Under the pieces are notes generated by a model. That model was not told where the DNA came from. It was given only the letters and a program-made list of their open reading frames with translations, and did not search any database. Shown here piece by piece: positions 44,183 through 53,165 of a stretch of 64,000 nt of DNA. The translations under genes and the position numbers were made by a program. Each line of letters starts with the position of its first letter. Position 1 is the first letter of the stretch. The DNA comes from Amycolatopsis anabasis (GTDB lineage Bacteria > Actinomycetota > Actinomycetes > Mycobacteriales > Pseudonocardiaceae), in contig NZ_VTHK01000007.1 in the NCBI RefSeq assembly GCF_009765355.1, forward strand, positions 186,001 through 250,000, read 5' to 3'.

Positions 44183-47100
44183 CTAGATTCGTACGCCTCG
44201 CGCGATGGCGGTGCCGGTCGCGTGGTCCCGTTCCTCGATCCGGCCGTCCACATAGACCTTGAGCCCGTCGTCGGCGATGGACAGCTCGCCGACGATCCGC
44301 ATGGGCTCGCTGGCCTGCTGGAGGGCGCCGAGGACGTTGTGGGCGGTGTCGTGCGGCAACACCAGTTCGGGTTTGCCGGTGCCGTTGTAGACCGGGGTGT
44401 AGCCGGGCTGGAGCCAGCCGCCCTCGTCGTACCAGTGGTGCGCCTGCCAGAACGCTTTCGCGCCGAGCGGGTCACGGTAGCGGCTGGCGATGTAGCGGAG
44501 CCCCCACTCGGCTTGCCCGGCGGCGGTCGGTTCGACCGGGCCGTGAACGCTCTCCATCTTCTGGAACAACCCGCGGGCGCTGCTGGTCGGATTCTTCGCG
44601 GCCGGGTTCCAGCCGGACTCGTGACCGATCAGCCATGACAGCGCGTCCCACTGCGGGCCGCTCCCCCACCCGTAGCGGGTCGCCACGGCCCGCACGGCGG
44701 CCACGACCTCGGGCGAGCCCGCGCCCAGGGCGGTGCTGGCGTACAGCTCGGTCAGCTTCCCGACCGCGTACTCCTTCACGCGGTCGGCGGCCTGCCGCGT
44801 GATCCCTTGTCCGTGCTGAGCGGCGATGTTGCCCGGGAAGAACCGGGTCACGTCGTCGACCATCCGGTAGGTGTTGGCGAACGCGGCGTCCACTATGGCT
44901 CGTGGGTCGAACCCGCCTCCGCCCGAGACGAATTGGCCGCCGAGTTCGGCGATGTGGAAGTGCATGGGGAACTGCGGGTGGTCGGCCCCGGCCGAGGGAG
45001 GGCCGAACGCGACATAGCCGTGGGAGCCGCCGGACTCGGCGTTGATCCCGGCGATGGTCCCGGCCGTGTGTCCGTGGGACACGCCGATCGCGAACGTGCC
45101 GTTGATACCGCTGACGAACCCCGGGGGAGGGCTGCCGGGGCTCACACCGCCGGTTGCCCATTCCCGCCGGTCATAGGGCTGCTGATCGAGTGCGGCCCGT
45201 TTGAGCATGGCCTGCCAGCCCGAGCAGTCGGTTCCGGCCGTCGAGGAGCCGCCCCACACGTACGGGCGGCCATGCATGGACCGGCCGAACTGCACGACCC
45301 GGGCAATGGCCGCGTTCATCGCCGAGCCCGTGTCCGCTACCAGTCCGCCCGACTGGTAGCCGGGAACCACCTGCGCGCGGTGAATGTCGTCGCCGAGCAG
45401 TCCTTCCAGACCGGGGAAGTTCCCGTGCAGCGCGGCCACATGGGCGGCCCGAATGTTGCCGACGCCCCACGCCTCCACCACTCGCTTGGGCAAGACGTAC
45501 TCGCCAGGGGTCAACAGCGCCGCAATCTTGTCGGTGTTGCCTGAGCCGGGTACCGGGCCGCCGGAGGCGAACGGAATCGGGACCGGGGGCACGAACTTGC
45601 CGAGGGAGAAGTCCGCGTTCAACTTGTTCCACGCGGCCACGAGCCCGGCGTTCACCGGCCACGCCAAGATCCACGACACCGGCCGGGCCGCGTGCCCCTG
45701 CATCTCAGCGAAGCGGTCATGCACCCAACCCGCGGTGAAGCTCACCGCGTCCCGCACGGCGGCGAGCCCACCATGCAAGGCGCCGAACGCACTGTTCTGC
45801 GCGTTGACCGAACCCCACACCGACGCGGCGATGACGTTCCACGAGGTGGCCAGATCGGCCTGGAGCTGCCACTGCCGCAGGGTCAGCGCGGTGTCGCTGG
45901 AGACAATGTGGCTGGTGATCGCGGTCCACACGGTCATCGCGTTCAGTTGCAGCGTGGCCAGGCTCATCCCGAGCTGCGTGTTCGCCTGCGGGAGCAGCAC
46001 TCCGGTGTGCTGTTCCAGGACGAGCACGGCCGGGATGAGGACCGTGTTCACCGTCTCGGCCAGCGCCGCCGAGGCCACGTTCAACGCCTCGGTGGCAGCT
46101 GTGGACGCGGCCGGGTTCGTGGCGGTGGCCGTGGTCGCGGCAGCGGCCCCGGCCGTTCCGGTTGCGGGGCCGACGATCCCGCCTTCGGCGAACCGGCCGA
46201 CCAGTCCGCCGCGCGAGTACGCCCGGCCGGACATGGCGGCGGCGTTGGCCGCGAGGATCGTGGCCGGGCCGATCACGCGCACCAGCTCCGGGACGAGCAC
46301 CGCTTCCCCGGGCGAGAGCAGCGCGGGCACCGTGTCCCGCCCCGGTGCGTATCCGGGGATCACTCCGCCTCGGGCGAGACGGAGTTCGGGCAGTTCGTTC
46401 ACGCCGGGGATCAGCGCGGCGGCGGCGTTGTACACCCGGCGCAGGCCGTTGTTCCAGACGACATCGATCACGAACTGGATCGGTGGCTTGATGAAGCCCA
46501 CGATGGTGTCGAACACCCGCTTCGTGGTCTCCTGCAACAGTTCGAAACCGCGCTTGGCGTCGTCGATCCGGTCCTTGAACCAGCCGAACACGGGCTTGAT
46601 CACGTTGTCGTAGGCCCAGGACAGCGCGCCCGTGATGGCATCCCAGGCGGGCCGTATCGCGTGGTCCCACAGCCAGGTCGCCGCGTCGCCGACCAGCCGC
46701 ATCACAAACAGCCAGCCGTCGAAGTACGGCTTGAGCAGCGTGTTCCAGACCCAGCCCAGGAACGACCCGATCGCGGAGAACGCGGGCTGGAGCGCGTTGG
46801 CCCACAGCCACATCGCTCCGTTGCCGATCAGCGTGAACACGAACACCCAGGCGTCGAAGTAAGGCTTGAGCAGCGTGTTCCACAGCCAGCCGAAGAACGC
46901 GCCCAGCGCGGAGAACACGGGTTGCAGCACGGTGTCCCACAGCCACGTCGCCACGGCGGCGAGCGCCTGGAACGCCAGCACCGAAGGCCCGATCAGGACC
47001 GTGGTCAGGATCGCGGCCAGGATTCCGGCGGCCTGGCCGATGAACGAGAACGTCGGCTGGAGGACGGTGACCCACAGCCATGTCGCGATGTCACCGAGGA

Positions 47101-49105
47101 ACCGCAGCGCCGCAACGATTCCGTCGAACGCGGGCTTGAGGATGCTCTGCCAGGCGAACAGGACGGCGGCCTTGATCGCCTCCCAGATCCCGATCCAGAA
47201 ATCCCGGAACCCGGCCGAGTGGTTCCACAGGTAGAGGAACCCGGCGACCAGCGCGGCGATCGCGGTAACGATCAGGCCGATGACGTTGGCCCGCATCGCC
47301 GCGTTGAGCCCGTGCTGCGCGGTGGTGAGCGCCTGCACGACACTGACCACAGTGGACACGAACATCATGCCGCGCATGGCCAGCGACCAGGCGCGCATCG
47401 CCAGGACCCCGGCCCCGAAGGCGGCCAGCAGCGGCCCGAGCGCCGGGGCCAAGAACTGGACCCCCGCCGCCAGTTTCGGGATCAGGTCGGCGGCGAGGTA
47501 GGCGGCGTCCACCAGCAGCGGGGCGAGCGCGACGGCGACGGCCGAGAAGGCGTTCGCCAGGGGCGGCACGCTCGGCCCGAGGATCACGACCCCTTGGGCC
47601 AGTGCCCCGAGGACCGCGCGCAGGCCGGGCGAGAGCCCGACCACCACGTCATGCACGGTGGTGAAGAACGTGAGCAGGGCGGCCGATCCCTCGGGGGTCT
47701 TGAGGAACGCGGCCAGCTCGCCGGACAGGAACTTGAGGGTGTCGAGGAAGCTGCCCCCGGCGGTCGCGCCCGCGTGGAACACCGACGCCAGGATCGAGCC
47801 GAGGTTTCCTGCCACGATCGCGATGTCCCCGAGCAGGGATAGCCCGTTGATCATGATCTGCTGGAGCTGGCCGGACTCCCGCATCCGGGCGATCATGTCG
47901 CTGAACGAGCGCGCAGCCAGTGCGGCGCCGCCGGTCAGGTTGGGCAGGAATTCGCTTCCCACGGCGGCGATGTCGCGGAACGCGGGCAGCAGGTTCACGG
48001 TCGCGGTGCCCAGCTCGCGCATCGCCGTGTTGGAGTTGCCCAGCATGGCGTTGACGTCGTTGACTGTGCGGGCCTCGCGGACGAATGCGATGGCTTGCAG
48101 CGCGGCGGCGTTGTACCCGGCGGCCATGACGGTCAGCTCGCGGTTCGCCATCGGGAGGTACTGATTGGCCAGCGGGCGGAGCTGCGCGGACACGCCTTCG
48201 AACAGGCGTTGCTGCACCGCGTCCTGCATCGCGTCGAACTGCGGTTTCAGGGCGGCCAGCTCCCGCACCACGGCGGCGGCCGAGGGTGCCATGCCTTTCA
48301 GCGCCTCGTCGAGCTTCTTCGCGTCCCCCTCGGCCACGGCTTTCATCGCGTCGCCCAGGCCGTTCACACCAAGGGCGAGCGTGCCCACGGCGGCGGCCCC
48401 GGCGAACGCGGCGCCCGGCAGGATCAGCGCGGCCCCGGACGCGGTGCCGATCGCGGAGGCGAACCCGGACATACCGAGCGCGGCGTGCCCCAGCAGAGAC
48501 ACGGCTGCGGCAGCGCTGTAGGCCCCGGCACCGAAACCGATCATGGACTTGTGCGCCCGGCGCAGGTTCACGTCATCGACGGAGTGCAGCGCCTTGCTGA
48601 GTTTGTCCATCGCCACCGAGGAGTCCTCACCCGAGACCTTGATGGCTTCGGTGGCCTCGGTGGCGTTGCGCTGCGCCCGCTCGTAGTCCTCGGTGACCGT
48701 GGTGACCCGCTGCTGCGTCGCGGCGTGGTTGCGCTGCGCGGCGGCGAGGCGTTCTTCGGCGGCGGCCACTTGGGACGCCCGCGCGTTCGAGTTCGCGCGG
48801 ACCTCGTTGAGCTGCTGCTCGGCGACCCGCACCCGCCCGGCCGCGTCGGCCTCCTTGTCCCGGGCGGCCTGGAGCTGGGTGCCGATCTTCTTGACCTCGG
48901 CCTCGGCGGCGGCCAGCCCATCGGAGAGGTTCCGGCCGGCCGACTGCCCGGCCTTCGCCGAGGCCGCGTCCAGCTCCTTGGCGAGCTGGTCCCCGGCCCG
49001 CTTGCCCGCGCCGGAGGCTTCCTTGGCGAGCATGGTTCCCCAGCGCCGCGCCGAGGGAAGGACTTCGACCCAGTACGCCTCGCCGGATTCGGCCATCCTG
49101 GACAC
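44183..49105 (-). CDS. Tape measure protein with two peptidoglycan-hydrolase domains
   Basis: 1640 aa. The N-terminus is Ala-rich coiled coil (~20-180). Hydrophobic segments lie around 190-260 and 570-720, and repeated 'FLGWVWNTLLKPYFDGWLFVMRLVGDAATWLWD' units at ~740-870. Near the C-terminus, an NlpC/P60-like domain (~1265-1420: 'RPYVWGGSSTAGTDCSGWQ' with Cys, later 'GVSHGHTAG' with His) and a lytic transglycosylase-like domain (~1470-1590: 'LIGHESGWNPAAKNPTSSARGLFQ', Glu as acid). It sets tail length and may open the cell wall during DNA entry. Confidence 0.9.
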   Translation of the reverse strand: MSRMAESGEAYWVEVLPSARRWGTMLAKEASGAGKRAGDQLAKELDAASAKAGQSAGRNLSDGLAAAEAEVKKIGTQLQAARDKEADAAGRVRVAEQQLNEVRANSNARASQVAAAEERLAAAQRNHAATQQRVTTVTEDYERAQRNATEATEAIKVSGEDSSVAMDKLSKALHSVDDVNLRRAHKSMIGFGAGAYSAAAAVSLLGHAALGMSGFASAIGTASGAALILPGAAFAGAAAVGTLALGVNGLGDAMKAVAEGDAKKLDEALKGMAPSAAAVVRELAALKPQFDAMQDAVQQRLFEGVSAQLRPLANQYLPMANRELTVMAAGYNAAALQAIAFVREARTVNDVNAMLGNSNTAMRELGTATVNLLPAFRDIAAVGSEFLPNLTGGAALAARSFSDMIARMRESGQLQQIMINGLSLLGDIAIVAGNLGSILASVFHAGATAGGSFLDTLKFLSGELAAFLKTPEGSAALLTFFTTVHDVVVGLSPGLRAVLGALAQGVVILGPSVPPLANAFSAVAVALAPLLVDAAYLAADLIPKLAAGVQFLAPALGPLLAAFGAGVLAMRAWSLAMRGMMFVSTVVSVVQALTTAQHGLNAAMRANVIGLIVTAIAALVAGFLYLWNHSAGFRDFWIGIWEAIKAAVLFAWQSILKPAFDGIVAALRFLGDIATWLWVTVLQPTFSFIGQAAGILAAILTTVLIGPSVLAFQALAAVATWLWDTVLQPVFSALGAFFGWLWNTLLKPYFDAWVFVFTLIGNGAMWLWANALQPAFSAIGSFLGWVWNTLLKPYFDGWLFVMRLVGDAATWLWDHAIRPAWDAITGALSWAYDNVIKPVFGWFKDRIDDAKRGFELLQETTKRVFDTIVGFIKPPIQFVIDVVWNNGLRRVYNAAAALIPGVNELPELRLARGGVIPGYAPGRDTVPALLSPGEAVLVPELVRVIGPATILAANAAAMSGRAYSRGGLVGRFAEGGIVGPATGTAGAAAATTATATNPAASTAATEALNVASAALAETVNTVLIPAVLVLEQHTGVLLPQANTQLGMSLATLQLNAMTVWTAITSHIVSSDTALTLRQWQLQADLATSWNVIAASVWGSVNAQNSAFGALHGGLAAVRDAVSFTAGWVHDRFAEMQGHAARPVSWILAWPVNAGLVAAWNKLNADFSLGKFVPPVPIPFASGGPVPGSGNTDKIAALLTPGEYVLPKRVVEAWGVGNIRAAHVAALHGNFPGLEGLLGDDIHRAQVVPGYQSGGLVADTGSAMNAAIARVVQFGRSMHGRPYVWGGSSTAGTDCSGWQAMLKRAALDQQPYDRREWATGGVSPGSPPPGFVSGINGTFAIGVSHGHTAGTIAGINAESGGSHGYVAFGPPSAGADHPQFPMHFHIAELGGQFVSGGGGFDPRAIVDAAFANTYRMVDDVTRFFPGNIAAQHGQGITRQAADRVKEYAVGKLTELYASTALGAGSPEVVAAVRAVATRYGWGSGPQWDALSWLIGHESGWNPAAKNPTSSARGLFQKMESVHGPVEPTAAGQAEWGLRYIASRYRDPLGAKAFWQAHHWYDEGGWLQPGYTPVYNGTGKPELVLPHDTAHNVLGALQQASEPMRIVGELSIADDGLKVYVDGRIEERDHATGTAIARGVRI

Positions 49106-49121
49106 CTCCCCGCGGGGTGTT

Positions 49122-49545
49122 TCAGGAAGCCAGTGGTGTCCGATCGGGCTTGAACTGGTCGAGGTAGAGCACCACGTCCTCGGTGGAGTGCTCGCCCCGG
49201 TCGCCGATGCGGCCCTGCTCCTCCTCGCCGGGGCGCGCGAGCGGCTTGGGCCGGTGCAGCCCTTTCATCTGTCCGGCCCGTCCGGTGACGAACGTGTTCT
49301 CGGCCAGCCGGTCCGCCACGATCGCGAGCAGATATTCCACGTCGGTCCAGGAATGCCCGTGCACCGCGCGGTGGAACGCGCTGGTCGGCGGGAGGTGTTC
49401 GATCAGCACGCGGAGGTGGCGCAGGGTGATCTGTCCGCGCCAGTACTCCGCGATCGGGTTACGCGGTGCGTAGGTGGCGCAGAGGGCGGCCTCTATCGCT
49501 TCCGGCGCTTCGCCGAGGAGGTCCGCCGCCGTGTAGGGCGTCCCT
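49122..49545 (-). CDS. Tail assembly chaperone, frameshifted downstream frame
   Basis: This frame has no good start but is open from inside the upstream gene: '...TPYTAADLLGEAPEAIEAALCATYAPRNPIAEYWRGQITLRHL' and then the stretch beginning 'LIEHLPPTSAFHRAVHGHSW'. It lies -1 relative to the gene at 49493-49849. In siphophages the second chaperone is made as a G-T fusion by -1 frameshifting (established knowledge). The likely slip region is 49535-49550. No canonical X-XXY-YYZ heptamer is present. Confidence 0.7.
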
Positions 49546-49849
49546 CCTCGTTCTCCTGCCGCATCTGCTGCATGTACTGGTTGATCGCCAGAATCACGTA
49601 CCCGGCGCGGCCCCCGGCTTCGACGAAGCGCGCGTACTGGTCCTCACCGAGGTAGTACTCCGCGACCTCGACGTCGTTGTCCAGATCGAGCAGCCCGTCT
49701 TTCCAGTCGTCGGCCGCGGTGATGGGGTCGGTGCAAACCCACTCCTGTCCCTTGAACGTGAACGAGAAGGTGTCGGCCGAGCCGGTGGCTTCCTCGCGCT
49801 GGGCGAGGATCGCGTCCATGTCGATCGTGGCCACGGTGGTGTTCTCCAT
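49493..49849 (-). CDS. Tail assembly chaperone (G-type)
   Basis: 118 aa. 'FSFTFKGQEWVCTDPITAADDWKDGLLDLDNDVEVAEYYLGEDQYARFVEAGG' is the standard actinophage tail chaperone pattern. It lies between the major tail protein and tape measure. It ends in Arg/Lys-rich codons where the other frame takes over. Confidence 0.8.
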   Translation of the reverse strand: MENTTVATIDMDAILAQREEATGSADTFSFTFKGQEWVCTDPITAADDWKDGLLDLDNDVEVAEYYLGEDQYARFVEAGGRAGYVILAINQYMQQMRQENEEGRPTRRRTSSAKRRKR

Positions 49850-49875
49850 CTGGTGAGCGTCGGTGAGCGTGGGAA

Positions 49876-49919
49876 GGGGACCGATGTGGACCGCTCACCA
49901 CATGTCCACATCGGTCCCC
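49876..49919 (-). terminator. 16-bp perfect-stem hairpin after the major tail gene
   Basis: GGGGACCGATGTGGAC (49876-49891) and its exact complement (49904-49919) frame a 12-base loop. On the - strand transcript it follows the major tail protein stop by 14 bases and precedes the chaperone. Probably a partial terminator that lowers expression downstream of the abundant tail protein. Confidence 0.75.
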
Positions 49920-49933
49920 GCTTCGGGGGCGGG

Positions 49934-50530
49934 TCAGCCAGCCGGAGGCGGAGCTGTCGGAAGCTCCCAGCCTTCCTTGTAGACCCGCAGGGCGGAGTAA
50001 CCGTCCGAGCCGGGGTAGGCGGTGATGGTCACCTCGTACCCGATCAGGGTGTCGGACTTGTAGGTGATCTCGCCGCGCTCGGACACCTCGGCCATGGGCA
50101 GGAAAATGCGGCGGTGGTAGATACCGTCGATGACGTCGATGCCGAAGCATCGAAGGTCGCGGTCCGGCTTACCTTCCTCCACAAAGGACACCACAGCGTC
50201 CTTGCCGGTGCCGGTCTGCTTCATGTCCGCCAGCCCGACGCGGTAGAACAAGCTGATGGTGTCGAACTTCGATTCCCAGAGCGTGGCCTGGTAGGTCTGC
50301 GTGGACTTCGTGATCTCCGCCCGGATCGGGGTCGCGGACTGCCACGGAGTGAACTCCTCCTTGTCCTCATCCCTACCCTCAACGATCCCGTCGTCGCTGA
50401 TGTAGCCGAGGTCCCTCATCGCCGCGTCCCACGGCGTCATCGCCGTCGCGCTCGGCGCGGTGGTCCCCAGGGGGCCGACGTAGAGCGCCCCGGTCACACC
50501 CAGGCGCGCGAGAGCAGAGTTCAAAGCCAC
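49934..50530 (-). CDS. Major tail protein
   Basis: 198 aa from GTG (AAGGGAG upstream). 'MALNSALARLGVTGALYVGPLGTTAPSATAMTPWDAAMRDLGYISDDGIVEGRDEDKEEFTPWQ' is the common N-terminus of actinophage tail tube proteins; 'YKSDTLIGYEVTITAYPGSDG' closes the fold. Position before the chaperones fits. Confidence 0.85.
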   Translation of the reverse strand: MALNSALARLGVTGALYVGPLGTTAPSATAMTPWDAAMRDLGYISDDGIVEGRDEDKEEFTPWQSATPIRAEITKSTQTYQATLWESKFDTISLFYRVGLADMKQTGTGKDAVVSFVEEGKPDRDLRCFGIDVIDGIYHRRIFLPMAEVSERGEITYKSDTLIGYEVTITAYPGSDGYSALRVYKEGWELPTAPPPAG

Positions 50531-50830
50531 GGGTATCTCCCTTGAAATGCGGAGCCCCGGGTGAGCGAGCGGGGTGCGGATAGTGATGGCAGGGCCAGGC
50601 TGAATGCTGTCCCTCTGTGTTCGCGTACACGATCGAGTACCGGATACGTGGCGTCGCGTACCACGCGCGCCGCAGAGCCGAGCTAACCCACCGTCTAGCA
50701 GGTACGGCCAATCGAAGGTTTACATCCACGAATACGTGAATATCCTTCAAACGAACGTCATCGCGCTGTTATGTTCGTTCCACATGTCCTCGGATTAGAG
50801 CGAGTCTCACAGGGCACGGGAGAGAATGTC
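50531..50830. other. Lower-GC gap holding the start region of moron 2
   Basis: No gene is supported here. GTG-side upstream sequence of the tail gene is at the left. Toward the right are a CACGAATACGTG palindrome near 50729 and a possible + promoter with TATGTT near 50768 before the secreted-protein gene. Confidence 0.4.
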
Positions 50831-51208
50831 ATGACAGTCAATACGGTGACGAAGCGGATCGCTGTTGGGTTTGCAATCGCTGCTTTCGGTGCTGCTGGTT
50901 ACCTTGTCGGCAACGCTGCTACCTCTACGGCGGCTCCGGCACAGGCCCCCACACCTCCCAAGATCGTCAAAGGGAACGATGTTGGGACCAATGAATTGTC
51001 TTTCGCGAAATGTCCGGACGGAACCGCGCTCATCGGCGGCGGCTACGCGTCTGATGGCGTTCAGTCCGGCCCTGTCATTGGCGGCAAGTCATATGACGCC
51101 TACATCAAAGCAAATGCGCCTTCTCTTTCGCGACCGAACACCTGGGCAGCCAAGATCGACGTGCCTGGTGGGACCATTGCCGCATATGCTGTCTGCGCCA
51201 CTGGTTAA
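50831..51208 (+). CDS. Secreted small protein inside the late operon (moron 2)
   Basis: 125 aa from the ATG at 50831 (GGGAGAG upstream). Signal peptide ~1-36 ('RIAVGFAIAAFGAAGYLVG'). The mature part has a 'SFAKCPDGTALIGGGYASDG' and 'AAYAVCATG' pattern with two Cys, as in small actinobacterial exported proteins of unknown role. It reads against the head-tail genes on both sides. Confidence 0.7.
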   Translation: MTVNTVTKRIAVGFAIAAFGAAGYLVGNAATSTAAPAQAPTPPKIVKGNDVGTNELSFAKCPDGTALIGGGYASDGVQSGPVIGGKSYDAYIKANAPSLSRPNTWAAKIDVPGGTIAAYAVCATG

Positions 51209-51243
51209 AGCTACTTGAGCACCTTCCCGCAATAGGCGGCGAT

Positions 51244-51639
51244 TTAGTCAGCCCGGATGGTGAGTTCGGTGGTCAGCCCGCTTCGGCGGACCGAGGGGTT
51301 GTAGTCGGGGCGCCAGGCCGGACCGGCGGGCTCGGCGACGTCGGTGACGTGGCCCCACTGGTTGCCCTGCCCGATCAGGTCGTGCAGGTGCCCGGAGACC
51401 TGCGTGGCGAGATCCGTTGCGGCGGCGCGGGTCGTGGCGTACACGTCGAGGTCGATTCGGGGACGCCACAGCAGCGGTCGACCGTGGTTCCACGGACGAC
51501 CCTGCTTTGGCCCCGGCAGGCAGGTGACCTGGACCGTGGGGAGCTGCTGCTCGAACCGCGCGGGCAGCTCGGCCACCACGCGGATTCCGTCGAGGCGCCC
51601 GGCGAGCCAGGCCACGACCAGGGCCTCAACGTCGATCAT
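51244..51639 (-). CDS. Tail terminator / completion protein
   Basis: 131 aa. 'MIDVEALVVAWLAGRLDGIRVVAELPARFEQQLPTVQV', 'PRIDLDVYATTRAAATDLATQV' and the following strands match actinophage tail terminators. Gene order (after connectors, before tail tube) agrees. Overlaps the next upstream gene by 4 bases. Confidence 0.75.
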   Translation of the reverse strand: MIDVEALVVAWLAGRLDGIRVVAELPARFEQQLPTVQVTCLPGPKQGRPWNHGRPLLWRPRIDLDVYATTRAAATDLATQVSGHLHDLIGQGNQWGHVTDVAEPAGPAWRPDYNPSVRRSGLTTELTIRAD

Positions 51640-51818
51640 TTCTCAGCGGCCTTGCCCGGCGGCGTCATCTTGCGGGCGCCGGTCTTCGCGTCGTTCTCGT
51701 CGCCGACGTAGCGGGCGCGTCCCTCGTTGACCAGGACGGCCGCCTGGTCGTCGTCCAGGTCGATTGTCTTGCCGACCCGCGTGTCATCGCGGTCGAACGC
51801 GATAATCACCTTGGCCAC
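51636..51818 (-). CDS. Small head-tail region protein
   Basis: 60 aa. 'MAKVIIAFDRDDTRVGKTIDLDDDQAAVLVNEGRARYV' is a recurring small protein in the connector block of actinophages. Function unknown. Confidence 0.6.
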   Translation of the reverse strand: MAKVIIAFDRDDTRVGKTIDLDDDQAAVLVNEGRARYVGDENDAKTGARKMTPPGKAAEK

Positions 51819-51830
51819 AGTGGACTCCTT

Positions 51831-52097
51831 CTACTTGCTGCCGATCGCGCGCCCCAGCGCGCGATGGCGGGGAACGTCTTCGGTGCCGAACTCACCGAAC
51901 TTGTCGGTGTGCGTGACCCGGGCGTAGCTGCGGCCCCTCGGGCGGATGCCTTCCTCCACGGTCACCTCCGCGTCCACTCCGGCGGCGGCGAGGTTGGCGC
52001 GGGTGCGGTCGGCGACCTGCTCGGCCACGCCCCGGAGCCGGGCGCGCAGCCCGGGGAGGCGCATGAGCTTGCGGAATTCGCGGTGGGACAGAGCCAT
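51831..52097 (-). CDS. HK97 gp10-like head-tail joining protein
   Basis: 88 aa. 'VAEQVADRTRANLAAAGVDAEVTVEEGIRPRGRSYARVTH' matches the gp10-like family, with conserved R-x-R-x-x-Y/V-x-x after a strand. The ATG at 52097 shares a base with the stop of the next upstream gene. Confidence 0.75.
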   Translation of the reverse strand: MALSHREFRKLMRLPGLRARLRGVAEQVADRTRANLAAAGVDAEVTVEEGIRPRGRSYARVTHTDKFGEFGTEDVPRHRALGRAIGSK

Positions 52098-52441
52098 CAG
52101 CCGCTCACCTTCTGAATGTCGACTTCGCAGTGGTGCACCGCACCGAGCCGGATGGGGTGCGGCCAGCGCGCGATCTCCCCGATGACTTCGCAGGTGCGAC
52201 CGGCCCACTCGATCCGGTCGACCGGGGTCACGTCGAGGTCCATTCCGGCCGGGGTGTAGATCCGCCAGCCGGTCGTCACCATGTCCCGGGCATCGGCGCT
52301 GCTCTCGGTCGACGAGCGCGGCTGCACGCACACCCCGTTGACCACCTGCCGGGTTCCGGCCGCGTAGTCCAGCACGTCCGAGCCGTACCGGTCTTGGGTG
52401 ACCAGCGGCCGGACGATGGTGATGGTGTCGCCGAAGATCAC
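52097..52441 (-). CDS. Head closure (stopper) protein
   Basis: 114 aa. 'MIFGDTITIVRPLVTQDRYGSDVLDY...' and 'WRIYTPAGMDLDVTPVDRIEWAGRTCEVIGEIARW' are typical of gp16/HK97-type stoppers. Overlaps both neighbours. Confidence 0.75.
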   Translation of the reverse strand: MIFGDTITIVRPLVTQDRYGSDVLDYAAGTRQVVNGVCVQPRSSTESSADARDMVTTGWRIYTPAGMDLDVTPVDRIEWAGRTCEVIGEIARWPHPIRLGAVHHCEVDIQKVSG

Positions 52442-52971
52442 GGGAGGTCCCCGCGGTTGAGCCGATAGCGGTCCACCGCGCGTGTCCAGGACTCGGGCAT
52501 GGTCCCGGCCGGGGACGAAAAGGACAGCGATTCGCCGCCCACGGTCATGGCCGAGATGCCGGGCTGCACGGTCAGCAGGTACCGGGCTTCGGTCATCACC
52601 GCGTCCGCGATGTCCTCGGGGACCGGCTCGTACCCGTGGGTGTAGACCACGCGCACCACGTCCAGCTCGTCCGGCCAGCCGGTCGCCCGCCGGAGCTGCC
52701 CCTGTCGTGACCAGGTGAAATCGGTGACCGGCTGGCCGTCAACCTCGACCGTGGTCACGGCCACCACGGGCGCGGCCGGGAGCGTGAGCACCGTCCCGCC
52801 GGTCCCGTCGAGCCACACTTCTTCGTCGGCCACACGCGACACGGGATGGCGCACCTCGCCCCGGAACCGCGCCGACGCCGAGGCCACGGCATCGGTCACG
52901 GCGGCGTCGTCGACGTCACGGCCGGTCCAGCGGGCGACGACGGCCGGGTCAGCCAGCAGCGGAAGGGGCAT
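52438..52971 (-). CDS. Head-tail connector (adaptor) protein
   Basis: 177 aa. 'LADPAVVARWTGRDVDDAAVTDAVASASARFRGEVRHPVSRV' with 'VRVVYTHGYEPVPEDIADAVMTEARYLLTVQPGISAMTVGGESLSF' is the gp6-like adaptor pattern of actinophages. Confidence 0.8.
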   Translation of the reverse strand: MPLPLLADPAVVARWTGRDVDDAAVTDAVASASARFRGEVRHPVSRVADEEVWLDGTGGTVLTLPAAPVVAVTTVEVDGQPVTDFTWSRQGQLRRATGWPDELDVVRVVYTHGYEPVPEDIADAVMTEARYLLTVQPGISAMTVGGESLSFSSPAGTMPESWTRAVDRYRLNRGDLP

Positions 52972-53161
52972 GGTCGTCGCCCTCCGCGCCGGAGCTGCTG
53001 CCGGCGGAATCGCCGGAGATCAGGCCCGTCTCGACGTAGCGCGCGATCGCGAGCAGGTCGTCCGTCAGGGGCGCCTCGCCCGGGACCGCGCGGGCGGCGG
53101 CGGACACGCACGCGCACCGGACCTGCTGGGCCGGGGTGAGTTGGCCGTCCAGCTCGGGCAT
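52949..53161 (-). CDS. Small head-region protein
   Basis: 70 aa from the ATG at 53161. 'MPELDGQLTPAQQVRCACVSAAARAVPGEAPLTDDLLAIARYVETG' is helical and recurs near capsid genes of actinophages. Overlaps the connector gene by 23 bases. Function unknown. Confidence 0.6.
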   Translation of the reverse strand: MPELDGQLTPAQQVRCACVSAAARAVPGEAPLTDDLLAIARYVETGLISGDSAGSSSGAEGDDHAPSAAG

Positions 53162-53165
53162 CGCC

